A stretch of DNA of 35,100 nucleotides from Actinomycetes bacterium (GTDB taxonomy: Bacteria; Actinomycetota; Coriobacteriia; Coriobacteriales; JAEZZM01), in contig JAEZZM010000004.1 of assembly GCA_023418575.1 (NCBI GenBank), positions 1-35,100 of the forward strand. The letters are read 5' to 3'. A model generated the notes under the pieces. That model saw only the letters and a program-made list of their open reading frames with translations, was not told where the DNA came from and ran no database searches. The position numbers and the translations under genes are program-made. Below are positions 1-8,266 of the stretch, one piece after another (the first letter of the stretch is position 1; each line of letters opens with the position of its first letter).

Positions 1-465
1 GTCACCTTCGCGCAAGTTAATCTCTGCAGGTGAGCCTGCACCTTCAACCAGTAGTACATCGCTGCTTTGCTCTAGATGATGAAAGGCTCTAAGAACCAGT
101 GGCATAAGCTCTGGTTTTTTTCGATGATATTCCCAGGCATCATAATTTCCTTTTGGCTCTCCCATAATTATGAGTTGGGATTTAGCATCACTAGAAGGTT
201 TAAGCAGCAAGGGATTCATTTCAACTTGTGGATCTCGCATGCAAGCCTGGGCTTGGGTGACCTGAGCTCGCCCCATTTCTAATCCATCTTTAGTTACAAA
301 TGAATTAAGAGCCATATTTTGACTCTTAAAGGGCGCAGGCTTAAATCCACGTCTAAGAAAGGCCCTGCACAAAGCAGCAACTAAAACCGATTTACCAACA
401 TTAGAGGCACAGCCCTGAATCATAAGAGCGGGCTTAGCGCCACAATACCTATCCTCGAGCTTCAT
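1..465 (-). CDS. cbiP: Cobyric acid synthase CbiP/CobQ, 5' part only
   Basis: Partial gene: the first 155 codons are present and the rest lies beyond base 1. My own translation begins MKLEDRYCGAKPALMIQGCA. It carries the glutamine-dependent amidotransferase/dethiobiotin-synthetase-type P-loop ASNVGKSVLVAALCR (about residues 20-34). The family signatures FKSQNMALNS, GRAQVTQAQA, MNPLLLKPSSD and LLVEGAGSPAEINL follow. The family amidates the b, d, e and g propionate/acetate side chains of adenosylcobyrinate a,c-diamide using ATP and glutamine in the cytoplasm. ATG 465 is chosen because it precedes the conserved ALMIQG start by a normal distance; an internal ATG at 423 would cut into it. The gene overlaps the stop of the cbiGHJ fusion by 17 bases, so it is the seventh gene of the cobalamin operon. 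The glutaminase domain with its catalytic Cys/His is not in the window. Confidence 0.93.
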   Translation of the reverse strand, partial: MKLEDRYCGAKPALMIQGCASNVGKSVLVAALCRAFLRRGFKPAPFKSQNMALNSFVTKDGLEMGRAQVTQAQACMRDPQVEMNPLLLKPSSDAKSQLIIMGEPKGNYDAWEYHRKKPELMPLVLRAFHHLEQSSDVLLVEGAGSPAEINLREGD

Positions 466-3166
466 AAGTACCCTTAATCCAAGCTATAAGATCCTCTTTG
501 AGCTTATCCAAATCATCATAAGTCTTATATAAATTCAAAGCATCTTGACTAAGCAGCTCTTGCGACTGAGCCATATCAGTCATGCTCTTTGGTGCTGAGA
601 TGAGGGCTATCTTCATACCAAGCTTTTGGGCAGCTTTTATTTTTTCTAAAAATCCAAGCCCTTCTCCCCCTTCTTTACTTACCAAAAGAGTGCAGCGTGC
701 TTGCTTAAAGTGTTCTAAGTTTTGCTCAAAGCTAAAGGGTCCTTGAGCAGCAATTAAGTGTTCAGCTTTTATCTTTGCCTCAAGAGCTAGATCTAAAGAG
801 CGCTGCACCGGTAAGATACGCGCCCAGAGCTTATCGGCATCAAAATGTTGCGTATAAAGAGCAAGACTATGAGCTCCGGTACTTAAAAAAATCTTCTCCT
901 CAGAGCAGTGTTCTTTAATATAAGTAATCAGCTTCTCATGAGTTTCAAAATAAAGCAGATTCTCTGATGCATCTAGACTACAAAGCCTGCGTTCAAATCT
1001 CATAAGAGGAATATTCATCTCAGTGGCTACCCGCTTAGAGGTCTTAGTTATTGAGCTTGCATAAGGGTGAGTGCAGTCTACGATAAGATCTATGCCTTCA
1101 TCTGCAATCAGCTTTAGATAATCTGGGTATAGTAAAGCACCACTTAAGTGAATTAAGTTATCAGTATCATCACAGTCTAGCTCTTGAGTCTTTAAATCCT
1201 CTTCCAGCAATTCATGTGCATAATCAGTAAGAGATGAATAATATATCTTGGCGTCTATATTTGGGGAAAGAAGCTGCGTGCAAAGCTTTCGTGCCTCATA
1301 GGTACCCCCCAAGAGGAGTATCTTTTTTTGAAAGAGACGCTTAAAATCTTCCTTTTGATGATAACCTCGCGGGGTAAACAAAAAATCCTTAAACTTACGA
1401 GTTTGCATAGTGCCAATTATAACGGTACTTAACATATCAATATCTTGATCTAGCAGCTCAGATATGCAACAAATATGATGCTCTTGTCCTTCTCGACCAC
1501 AATTTTTAACCCAGGCTGCATAACAGTGCATAGGATCTCTAAAGCGCGAAATAATATCAAGCGCTTCTTTAAGGAGATGCGGCCTTCCCTTTGATCGTGG
1601 ATTATACAAAGCTATAAGCATCTCAGATTCCGCACAAGCCTCAAGGCGTTTTTTAATAAGCTCCCAGGGAGTCAAAAGATCTGAAAGTGAGATACATGCA
1701 AAATCATGAGCAAGAGGGGCTCCTAAAAGTGCAGAACAGGACTGAGCAGCACTTACGCCGCAGACTACCTCCACTTCAATATCTGCATCTTTTGACTTTA
1801 TTTGCTCAAGCTCTTGTAAAAGTTCTAAGGCCAGTGAGGCCATGCCGTATACTCCCGCATCACCACTACTTACTAGCACCGTGCGCTTACCTTGTGCCGC
1901 AAGTTGTATTGCCTGATAGACACGGTCAATTTCTTTTTTCATTCCAGAGGTGTAGATATGGCAGTCAGCAGACAGGTATTCGCTAATTAGTTGCGCATAG
2001 GGTTTATAGGCTACAAGTGCTTGTGCCTGAGTAAGAACTTGATATGCCCGATGCGTCATATCCAGCTTGTTGCCCGGCCCAATACCCACAATATAAAGCT
2101 TTCTTTTTTCTTTTTGAAGCTCTTGAACATAAGTTGAATAAAGTTCTTGCTGCGGCTCACGCACCACAGCAAGGCTTGCTTTGCCAGTTTTAAGCTGTTT
2201 GGGCAGCAAGAGTTCTGTTGCTTGCTCATCAGAGGAATCTGTCTTGAGAGCATGATAGAGGGCAGCCAGCTCACAGACTGAAGAAACCCCCGTACGCTCT
2301 TTTACAAAATCAGAATGTGAGATTGCTAAATGTTCAAGACTTGCCAGCTCTTCTTCACTGTAAGTATAAAAGGGAATCTTAAGCTTTTTTGCCAGCTCGA
2401 TAAGCCCTTCTTCGTCTTTTTTAATCTCATGACTTACTAGAGCCTTAATACTTAATAAGGAAAGACCCCAAAGCTTAAATTCTTCTTTCACAAAAGCATA
2501 AAGCTCCTCTGCAGAAACACCTCTTTTGCAACCCATTCCAAGAATTAAGCTTTTTGGTCGTAGCAAAAGACTTGTATCAAAAGGAGCTTCTATGAGCTCA
2601 TCACTTACAGCAAGCCCCAGTGTTTTAGCCTCAAGCTGAGCCTTGTTAATCTTGACTATGTCTTTAGTATTTTCCACCTCAAGTTGAGCTGCTGCTGCCC
2701 ATCTATCTGCAGCTATAAGAGCTTTTTTATCACTTTGTGTGCTGTGTATAGCCTGATAGTTACCACAGTTTTGAAGACAAGATGCAAGTAGATCCGCAAG
2801 TGCGCTTGCCTGGCCCAAATGCCCTGATAATAAGGGGATAATGTGGGCCTTTTCTGGGCTTAAGACCAAAACTGCCGGATCTAGGGCTTTAGATTCCAGC
2901 TTAGAAGCAATTGCTCTAACTGCAATACCGCAGCTTGATATAAAAAGAAGCGCATCATAAGCTGCCCAGCACTTATCCACCCAAGCTTTTACACCTGCGC
3001 TTTTATCGCAAGATTGAACTATATCAAGCTTTAGCTTATATTCATCTTCAAGCTGAACTTTAAGTTTTTGGGCATAAGGCAAAAACTCATCAGAGCAGTA
3101 ATATAAAGCTAGCTTTTTACCCTTGAGGCTTCTTGCTTCAAGCTGGGAAAACTCTTTTTTACTCAT
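449..3166 (-). CDS. cbiGHJ: CbiG-CbiH-CbiJ fusion: cobalt-precorrin-5A hydrolase / cobalt-precorrin-3B C17-methyltransferase / cobalt-precorrin-6A reductase
   Basis: A 905-residue protein joining three corrin-ring enzymes. Residues about 1-350 are CbiG: an N-terminal domain with LLFISSCGIAVRAIA and PLLSGHLGQASALA, then a C-terminal domain with LILGMGCKRGVSAEEL and TGVSSVCELAAL. Residues about 356-605 are a tetrapyrrole methylase of the CbiH/CobJ type, with the SAM loop YIVGIGPGN, SSGDAGVYGMA and YNPRSKGRPHLL. Residues about 613-905 are CbiJ/CobK, with LLLGGTYEARKL, DCTHPYASSI and STGAHSLALYT. The enzyme would methylate C17 with ring contraction, open the delta-lactone (releasing acetaldehyde) and reduce cobalt-precorrin-6A with a nicotinamide cofactor. 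A longer frame begins with TTG at 3253, but ATG 3166 is preferred because it overlaps the cbiF stop by only 8 bases. Fusions of CbiG with CbiH are known in the family; the triple joining is unusual. Confidence 0.93.
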   Translation of the reverse strand: MSKKEFSQLEARSLKGKKLALYYCSDEFLPYAQKLKVQLEDEYKLKLDIVQSCDKSAGVKAWVDKCWAAYDALLFISSCGIAVRAIASKLESKALDPAVLVLSPEKAHIIPLLSGHLGQASALADLLASCLQNCGNYQAIHSTQSDKKALIAADRWAAAAQLEVENTKDIVKINKAQLEAKTLGLAVSDELIEAPFDTSLLLRPKSLILGMGCKRGVSAEELYAFVKEEFKLWGLSLLSIKALVSHEIKKDEEGLIELAKKLKIPFYTYSEEELASLEHLAISHSDFVKERTGVSSVCELAALYHALKTDSSDEQATELLLPKQLKTGKASLAVVREPQQELYSTYVQELQKEKRKLYIVGIGPGNKLDMTHRAYQVLTQAQALVAYKPYAQLISEYLSADCHIYTSGMKKEIDRVYQAIQLAAQGKRTVLVSSGDAGVYGMASLALELLQELEQIKSKDADIEVEVVCGVSAAQSCSALLGAPLAHDFACISLSDLLTPWELIKKRLEACAESEMLIALYNPRSKGRPHLLKEALDIISRFRDPMHCYAAWVKNCGREGQEHHICCISELLDQDIDMLSTVIIGTMQTRKFKDFLFTPRGYHQKEDFKRLFQKKILLLGGTYEARKLCTQLLSPNIDAKIYYSSLTDYAHELLEEDLKTQELDCDDTDNLIHLSGALLYPDYLKLIADEGIDLIVDCTHPYASSITKTSKRVATEMNIPLMRFERRLCSLDASENLLYFETHEKLITYIKEHCSEEKIFLSTGAHSLALYTQHFDADKLWARILPVQRSLDLALEAKIKAEHLIAAQGPFSFEQNLEHFKQARCTLLVSKEGGEGLGFLEKIKAAQKLGMKIALISAPKSMTDMAQSQELLSQDALNLYKTYDDLDKLKEDLIAWIKGTYEARG

Positions 3167-3938
3167 CTTCAAAGCAGTCAACCGCCTTTCTGCAGGCATG
3201 GGAAAAATGCTTATTATAAAGCTGCGAGGCCTCAAAATCTGTAGTTTGCCCAAGCACCTTACCTACCAAAATCATGGTAGTTGCCTTAAGCTCATATTCA
3301 TGAGCGTAGTGGGCTAGCTGATCGAGGCTGCAGCGCAGTATCTTTTCTTCCTTCCATGAAGCTTTATATACCAAAGCAGCAGGGGTCTTTGGGTCTAAGC
3401 CAGCTTGGATAAGCTCTTGTTCTAAACTGTCTATCAAGGCAACTGACAAAAAGAAGCAATATGTTGCATCAAGACGAGCCAAATTAGCTATACCTTGAGC
3501 GCTGGGCACAGGGGTAGCCCCAGCTACCCTACTAATTACCACCGTTTGAGAAAGCTCAGGTAGCGTTAGTTCTGTTTTGAGACTTGCTGCAGCAGCCGTA
3601 AAAGAGCTAATACCTGGTATCACCTTATAAGAATGTCCAGCCTTATCAAGCAAGCGCATTTGCTCTTGTATTGCTCCAAACAAGCTTGGGTCTCCCGTAT
3701 GCAGGCGCACAACACAGTCATCAGGTGATTTGTCATATCTTAAGAGCGTCTCAACAATTTCTTCTAAATGCATCTGTGCTGAATTAAAGATTGGACACTG
3801 ATCTGGAGCCAGCTTAAGTAACTCAGGATTTACCAGGGAACCAGCGTATACAATACAGCGAGCATGCTGTAAGAGCTTATGCCCTTTTACACTAATGAGC
3901 TCAGGATCGCCTGGCCCTGCTCCAACAAAATAAATCAT
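3159..3938 (-). CDS. cbiF: Cobalt-precorrin-4 C11-methyltransferase
   Basis: A 259-residue class III SAM-dependent tetrapyrrole methylase. The N-terminal loop IYFVGAGPGDPELISVKG sits at residues 2-19. The CbiF/CobM signatures CIVYAGSLVNPELL, RLHTGDPSLFGAIQEQ and VIPGISSFTAAAASL follow, and the family motif SRVAGATPVP is near residue 140. It transfers a methyl group to C11 of cobalt-precorrin-4 to give cobalt-precorrin-5A, the substrate of the CbiG domain encoded immediately downstream. ATG 3938 has a strong ribosome-binding site (AAGGAG about 5 bases upstream). The gene starts 8 bases after cbiL and its 3' end overlaps cbiGHJ by 8 bases, which suggests translational coupling. Length is normal for the family. 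Confidence 0.96.
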   Translation of the reverse strand: MIYFVGAGPGDPELISVKGHKLLQHARCIVYAGSLVNPELLKLAPDQCPIFNSAQMHLEEIVETLLRYDKSPDDCVVRLHTGDPSLFGAIQEQMRLLDKAGHSYKVIPGISSFTAAAASLKTELTLPELSQTVVISRVAGATPVPSAQGIANLARLDATYCFFLSVALIDSLEQELIQAGLDPKTPAALVYKASWKEEKILRCSLDQLAHYAHEYELKATTMILVGKVLGQTTDFEASQLYNKHFSHACRKAVDCFEDE

Positions 3939-3946
3939 CGCACTCC

Positions 3947-4699
3947 TTATTGTTCCTTAGCTTCTTGGCTATCTATACCGCTTTTGCAAGCTTGCCTCAA
4001 CTTATCCTTAGCCCTGACATTGATACTGGAAAAATAGGACTGAGGTTTATCTTGTAAATCTGGCTCATAAAGCAAGTCTTCGCCACTCATACCTATGCGA
4101 ACTCCCAGATATGCATCTGTAATTCTCTCTTGCTTTTTGAGTTCTTCTATTAAAGCATCATAGTGAAACTTAACCTTCATAAGAGCAAGAGCGCAATCTG
4201 GAAGATTTTGCAAGCGTTCCTCGTCTAAAGCCGGCACTATAAGTAGCTCTTCTCGCCCCTCAACCAAAGGTCTATTAGCACAAGCAGCCAGCGCACAAGG
4301 AGAAATAATTCCGGCTATAGTCTCTACTTCAAAGCCTTCTTCCAGCGCCCGTTTCTGCAGGGGGCTATACGTTGAATACAGGGAGGGGTCTCCCAAGCTT
4401 AGGTAGGCCACATTATACGATTGAAGCAAAAGCTCACGTATTTTAGCGAAGGCTGCATCATGATAAGGAGTATTATCAGCTGAATTCTTCAGCATGGGGA
4501 ATTCAAGGTAATGACACTTAGCCTCAAGCCCATAAAGATCAATAAGCTCTTGAACCGAGCTTTTTCTTCCCGTGTCAGGGCAAAAAATATAATCAACTTC
4601 ACGCAAAACACGCAGCGCTTTAAGGCTAATTAATTCAGGGTCTCCTGGTCCTGCTCCCACACCATAAAAGCGTCCGTAGTTTTTAGATCTTGTATTCAC
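3947..4699 (-). CDS. cbiL: Cobalt-precorrin-2 C20-methyltransferase
   Basis: A 250-residue tetrapyrrole methylase of the CbiL/CobI type. It has the SAM loop FYGVGAGPGDPELISLKA at about residues 11-28, then DYIFCPDTGRKSSV and YLSLGDPSLYSTYSPL. A C-terminal methylase core includes MKVKFHYDALIEEL. It places the C20 methyl on (cobalt-)precorrin-2, the first committed corrin methylation here. The usual Gly-Ile-Thr-Ser-Phe stretch appears as GIISPCALAAC, a mild divergence. The start codon is GTG at 4699, directly abutting the cbiET stop TGA (4700-4702), with a purine-rich site (GGAAAGCGGAGAA) just upstream. In E. coli-type numbering no catalytic residue can be judged missing. Assignment to CbiL rather than another methylase rests on the overall motif pattern and on the other methylases of the pathway being accounted for nearby. 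Confidence 0.92.
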   Translation of the reverse strand: MNTRSKNYGRFYGVGAGPGDPELISLKALRVLREVDYIFCPDTGRKSSVQELIDLYGLEAKCHYLEFPMLKNSADNTPYHDAAFAKIRELLLQSYNVAYLSLGDPSLYSTYSPLQKRALEEGFEVETIAGIISPCALAACANRPLVEGREELLIVPALDEERLQNLPDCALALMKVKFHYDALIEELKKQERITDAYLGVRIGMSGEDLLYEPDLQDKPQSYFSSINVRAKDKLRQACKSGIDSQEAKEQ

Positions 4700-6145
4700 T
4701 CAGTTCTCCGCTTTCCTTTTAGATACCAGCTTTGCGCTAAAAATATAAACCGGGTTATGAGCCTGTGGAAGCCTAAAGCTTCCTCTTTTTTTATAGGGCG
4801 CCGAAGAAATCAGGGAGTAGTCAAAATCTTCATAGCAATCTTTTGAAAATTCTGCTTCAAGCTGGGCTGCAGTTGAAAGACAAACTGCTGTAGCCACCAC
4901 ATTTATAGATTCTCCGGGCTGGATAAGATCATACAAGCTTTCAAATAGTTGAGGCAGTGAGCCAGAGCAGCCACCAATAAAAATATGACTCGGCTTTTGC
5001 ATAGCTTTTATACATTCTTGTACCTGAGCTTCATGTAAGACTGCTGGCACCTCACCTGCAATAATTTTAACTTGAGATAATAGTGAAAAATGCTCTATTT
5101 GATCTTTCAGCAGCTCAAGAGCCTGAGTGGATTTTTCAAATGCAAAAACCCTAAGCCCTGGATTCATAAAAGCCGCTTCAATAGAGATTGATCCGCTACC
5201 TGCGCCAATATCCCACAAAAAAGACTGGGAATTTAAGGCGAGCTTGCGCATGACTAAAGCTCTCACCTCTTCTTTACTCATAGGCACTGATGCAGATCTA
5301 AGGAAGTCAGCATCGCTAAGCCCAGAGCCGTCCAGCTTTTTGAGCTTATATTCATCAATAAGATCCTGAGTGATCCTAAGTGCAAATATCGCAAGTCTAC
5401 CTTGTAGATTTATATCTTTAACTTGAACAGATAGCTCTTGTGCGCTACCAAAAATAAGCTCTTGACTTGGATAGCTTAGGTCAAAGCCAAGAGCACAAGA
5501 AAGATTTGAGGCTTTCTTTTGTGCTAAATAAGGAAGCAAGCTAAAACAAATATAGTCTAGGCTCAAAGCATCAAGTAAGAAAAAACACCAAGTAGCAGAC
5601 TCTTTATAAGCAGCTCTAAGCTCAGATATTAAGCAGGAAGCATAGCTAGAAGTCTCAGCTTTCCCATGTAGACTAGCTATTTTAATCTTGTCACCTAAAG
5701 AAAGATATGATCGCTGCATGAGTTCGAATTTAAAGAGATCGAGCGATGATCTACCTTCAATAAAGTTAAACTTAAGACTTATAGTTTTTAATCTTGCATC
5801 CTTTTCCTGATCTATGGCTCTACATAAGCTTTGGGCCAGACTATGACAAGTAAGTGATCCAGAGAAGATGCAAGAACAATCTCCTTCTTCAAGCTGAGTA
5901 AGGAGGCTATCTTTGAGCTCCTTATAAGAATCACAAGGTATAAAGTTAAGGTTTAACTTTAATGTATGAAGCTTCCGAATTAGATAAAGATCCTCATGAT
6001 CTTTGCGCTTAAGATAAAAAATATGACTACTCTCTTTTAAATAATTAAGAGCCTCATGAGACAGATGCTCAAGAGAGCCTGGGCCTACCCCTATAAGATT
6101 AAGCGTCCTTTTTTTCTTAAGTCCCTTTGTATCAGTGCTCAGCAT
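4700..6145 (-). CDS. cbiET: Cobalt-precorrin-7 C5/C15-methyltransferase, CbiE-CbiT fusion (CobL-like)
   Basis: A 481-residue two-domain protein. The C-terminal part (about residues 285-470) is CbiT, a class I SAM methyltransferase. It begins at VPMSKEEVRALVM, has the glycine motif LWDIGAGSGSISIEAAF, the acidic end FAFEKS and HIFIGGCSGSL. CbiT methylates C15 and decarboxylates the ring C acetate. The N-terminal part (about 1-260) aligns in position with CbiE (C5 methylation). It keeps the opening LNLIGVGPGSLEHLSHEAL and the inner KIASLHGK, but the usual SGDPxFYG segment reads IFSGSLTCHSLAQSL, so this half is divergent. ATG 6145 has an AAGG site 5 bases upstream. The gene starts 17 bases after cbiD and abuts cbiL. 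The CbiT call is firm; whether the CbiE half is active is uncertain. Confidence 0.87.
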   Translation of the reverse strand: MLSTDTKGLKKKRTLNLIGVGPGSLEHLSHEALNYLKESSHIFYLKRKDHEDLYLIRKLHTLKLNLNFIPCDSYKELKDSLLTQLEEGDCSCIFSGSLTCHSLAQSLCRAIDQEKDARLKTISLKFNFIEGRSSLDLFKFELMQRSYLSLGDKIKIASLHGKAETSSYASCLISELRAAYKESATWCFFLLDALSLDYICFSLLPYLAQKKASNLSCALGFDLSYPSQELIFGSAQELSVQVKDINLQGRLAIFALRITQDLIDEYKLKKLDGSGLSDADFLRSASVPMSKEEVRALVMRKLALNSQSFLWDIGAGSGSISIEAAFMNPGLRVFAFEKSTQALELLKDQIEHFSLLSQVKIIAGEVPAVLHEAQVQECIKAMQKPSHIFIGGCSGSLPQLFESLYDLIQPGESINVVATAVCLSTAAQLEAEFSKDCYEDFDYSLISSAPYKKRGSFRLPQAHNPVYIFSAKLVSKRKAEN

Positions 6146-6162
6146 AACACCTTCTATCTGCC

Positions 6163-7485
6163 TTAAGTTTCGTTCTTAGACTCTGCAGCTGCTAAGATAT
6201 GTCCTTCTTGATCTAATAACAAAGCCTTGATCTTCATCTTTCTTAGTTCAAGCTCATCTTTATGTTTAGATAACCTAAGGAGCACTTGTTGTACTATTTT
6301 TTCAGCTAAACGCTCCCATATCTTGCTATAGCCCGCAGCCTGTATATAATCAAACATTTCTTCACTTGTATTTGCTTCATACACCTTTGCTATCAAGTCA
6401 TAAGGTGCTCGCATAAGAGCAAGTTCTGTACATAAAACCTCAGAGCGCGCATCTGCAACTGCAGAATGAGTATTCATTACACCCGCAACAAGCTTAAGCA
6501 TTTTACCAAGATGACCACCTACAATAATTTCACTAAGAGGCCCTTTAGCTATCTCGTCTAAGACCACACCAAGATAATTAGAAACTTGCATACTCTCTTG
6601 GTCACTTGCGGTCAATACTGCCTTTAGTTGACGCTCACCGCGGGCACCAAAGCTTAAAATCAGTCGTTTTGTTTCTTGTTCTTTTTGCTTGAGCTCCAAG
6701 AGCAAGGACGCAATAAGAGCTTCCTGAGACATTGGTCTAACAAAACCGCTGGTCCCAAGAACAGAAAGCCCCCCTTTAATACCCAGACGAGGATTAAAGG
6801 TTTTTTTCGCAAGCGCTGCACCATCTTCTATAGCCAGCAATATAACTACCAAACAATCAGACTGCTGTTCAGCAGAAAGAGCCTGGCAATAGCTCTTAAA
6901 AAGCTTAATCAACATAGTTTGAGGGCCAGGGTTTATCGCCGGACTTCCTAGATCTAGCTTAAGTCCAGCCTTAGTTATCTTTCCTATGCCCTCACAAGCT
7001 ATCAATATGAGCTGATCATTAGATAAACTCATATATAATGCTTCGTTTAATTCTTCCTTTAAATCTGCGATAAGAGAGCGGCGTGCAGTAAATGCTTGGG
7101 CAAAAAATTTTGCCCCATCACTAATATCAGGATCTTCTCCTGCATCTTTTATCACAAGCTTTACCGGACATGCCTTAAAACCCCGTGCTTTTAGTTTTTC
7201 AGCATAAGGCTCAAAACATGCAGGACTAGTATGATCAAATGCCTCTACTAAAATCCTAGGACCGTGTACCAGTTCAATTTCAATCTCATTGTTCTCGTTT
7301 AAGCTTGCCGCCGCTGCAGCGCAAAGACAGCTACCAGTAGTAATCCCCCATCCTGCCTTTTTTGGGTCTGGTCTAAGACTTTCTTGTTCTATGCACAGCA
7401 TTTGATAGGAAGGTATTTCACTGTGTCCTGACTCAAGAGACCATCTGCTTTTTGAGTTCTTCTCCTTGGCTGTCACCTTAGACAT
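6163..7485 (-). CDS. cbiD: Cobalt-precorrin-5B C1-methyltransferase CbiD
   Basis: A 440-residue protein of the CbiD family, the enzyme specific to the anaerobic pathway that methylates C1 of the corrin ring. Recognisable are the N-terminal GITTGSCLCAAAAAS (about residues 45-60; family form xxTTGxCAAAA), VIKDAGEDPDISDGA, GIGKITKAGL, GSPAINPGP, GIKGGLSVLGTSGFVRPMS and the C-terminal GGHLGKMLKLVAGVMNTHS with ADAR. The protein is somewhat longer than typical (about 360-380) because of a charged N-terminal extension and a C-terminal tail. An upstream in-frame start at 7515 exists, but ATG 7485 has a better site (AAGAGAG) and overlaps cbiC by only 8 bases. Its presence, together with CbiG, shows the early-cobalt route. 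Confidence 0.94.
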   Translation of the reverse strand: MSKVTAKEKNSKSRWSLESGHSEIPSYQMLCIEQESLRPDPKKAGWGITTGSCLCAAAAASLNENNEIEIELVHGPRILVEAFDHTSPACFEPYAEKLKARGFKACPVKLVIKDAGEDPDISDGAKFFAQAFTARRSLIADLKEELNEALYMSLSNDQLILIACEGIGKITKAGLKLDLGSPAINPGPQTMLIKLFKSYCQALSAEQQSDCLVVILLAIEDGAALAKKTFNPRLGIKGGLSVLGTSGFVRPMSQEALIASLLLELKQKEQETKRLILSFGARGERQLKAVLTASDQESMQVSNYLGVVLDEIAKGPLSEIIVGGHLGKMLKLVAGVMNTHSAVADARSEVLCTELALMRAPYDLIAKVYEANTSEEMFDYIQAAGYSKIWERLAEKIVQQVLLRLSKHKDELELRKMKIKALLLDQEGHILAAAESKNET

Positions 7486-8131
7486 CTCTCTTATATAGAC
7501 TGTACAAAAGCGCATTCATTAAAGCTACTGCCACCGTAGATCCACCTTTTCTTCCCTTGCTTACTATATAGGGAATTGAGGAAGCCATGAGCGCTTCTTT
7601 AGCCTCAACAACCTGAACAAAACCAACAGGTACACCTATAATAAGCGCGGGCTTATGTTTGGTTTTTAAATTGTTGAGCTGATCCAATAATGAGTAGATT
7701 GCTGTTGGAGCATTGCCTATTACATAGATAGCATTGTCATACTTGTTAAGAGCTTTTTCCATGCTTATCCAGGCTCTAGTTTGAGAGCGCTTTTTTGCTT
7801 CTTGTGCCACGTCCTCATCGGCCATAAAACAATGGAGTTCATGCCCTAAAGTAGTGAGAGCGGGTTTTGACACGCCCATCTTTATCATATTAGTATCAGC
7901 TACCAAAATTTGCCCCGGCTTAGAAAGAAGATCCTGAGCGAGCGAAACAGCATCTTTTGAAGCACAGAGGCTCTCTGCAAAACTAAAATCTGCTGTAGCA
8001 TGTATTACCCGCTTGAGGAGTTCAGCTTCTAGCTTGCTTGCACAAAAATCAATCTTACTAAGATCAAAGTTCTCATTAAGCTCTTGTTCTATTATGGCCA
8101 GGCTTGCTGACTCAATCTCCATTGGTTTCAC
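7478..8131 (-). CDS. cbiC: Cobalt-precorrin-8 methylmutase CbiC
   Basis: A 217-residue CbiC/CobH protein that moves the methyl group from C11 to C12, giving cobyrinate. It shows RVIHATADFSFAESL (residues about 42-56), whose histidine matches the catalytic histidine of the family. It also has ILVADTNMIKMGVSK, YVIGNAPTAIYSLL and the C-terminal PALIIGVPVGFVQVVEAKEAL with GRKGGSTVAVALMNALL. The start is GTG 8131, six bases after a clear AAGGAG; ATG 8122 is in frame but too far from that site. It is the first gene of the seven-gene cobalamin operon and overlaps cbiD by 8 bases. The promoter must lie in the 123-base gap shared with ftsH. Confidence 0.95.
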   Translation of the reverse strand: MKPMEIESASLAIIEQELNENFDLSKIDFCASKLEAELLKRVIHATADFSFAESLCASKDAVSLAQDLLSKPGQILVADTNMIKMGVSKPALTTLGHELHCFMADEDVAQEAKKRSQTRAWISMEKALNKYDNAIYVIGNAPTAIYSLLDQLNNLKTKHKPALIIGVPVGFVQVVEAKEALMASSIPYIVSKGRKGGSTVAVALMNALLYSLYKRDV

Positions 8132-8266
8132 TTATATCTCCTTGGGGCTACTTATGTTTTCAGCATGTAGCACTGCTTTTCATGAATAGCTATGATTATA
8201 GCTTAGACTTTAAAGGGGAAGAGTAATAGGTATATAAAATTTTTACTAGATAGTATGAGGGGGCCT
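8132..8266. promoter_or_regulatory. Divergent promoter region between cbiC and ftsH
   Basis: This short AT-rich gap must hold the start signals for both the leftward cobalamin operon and rightward ftsH. On the minus strand a perfect TATAAT lies at 8200-8195, about 65 bases before the cbiC start, but no good -35 box is present at the right distance. On the plus strand TATATAAAAT at 8231-8240 is close to the ftsH start and again has no convincing partner. The stretch is too short for a complete cobalamin riboswitch of usual size, and I see no B12-box-like conserved block. Confidence 0.35.

Noticed and set aside
76..282. A 68-codon plus-strand frame at the window start.
   Set aside because: It is antisense to cbiP, whose protein motifs are clear on the minus strand.
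3167..3253. In-frame N-terminal extension of the CbiGHJ protein starting with TTG at 3253.
   Set aside because: It lies wholly inside cbiF, has a TTG start and adds no conserved sequence; ATG 3166 fits the overlap pattern of the operon.
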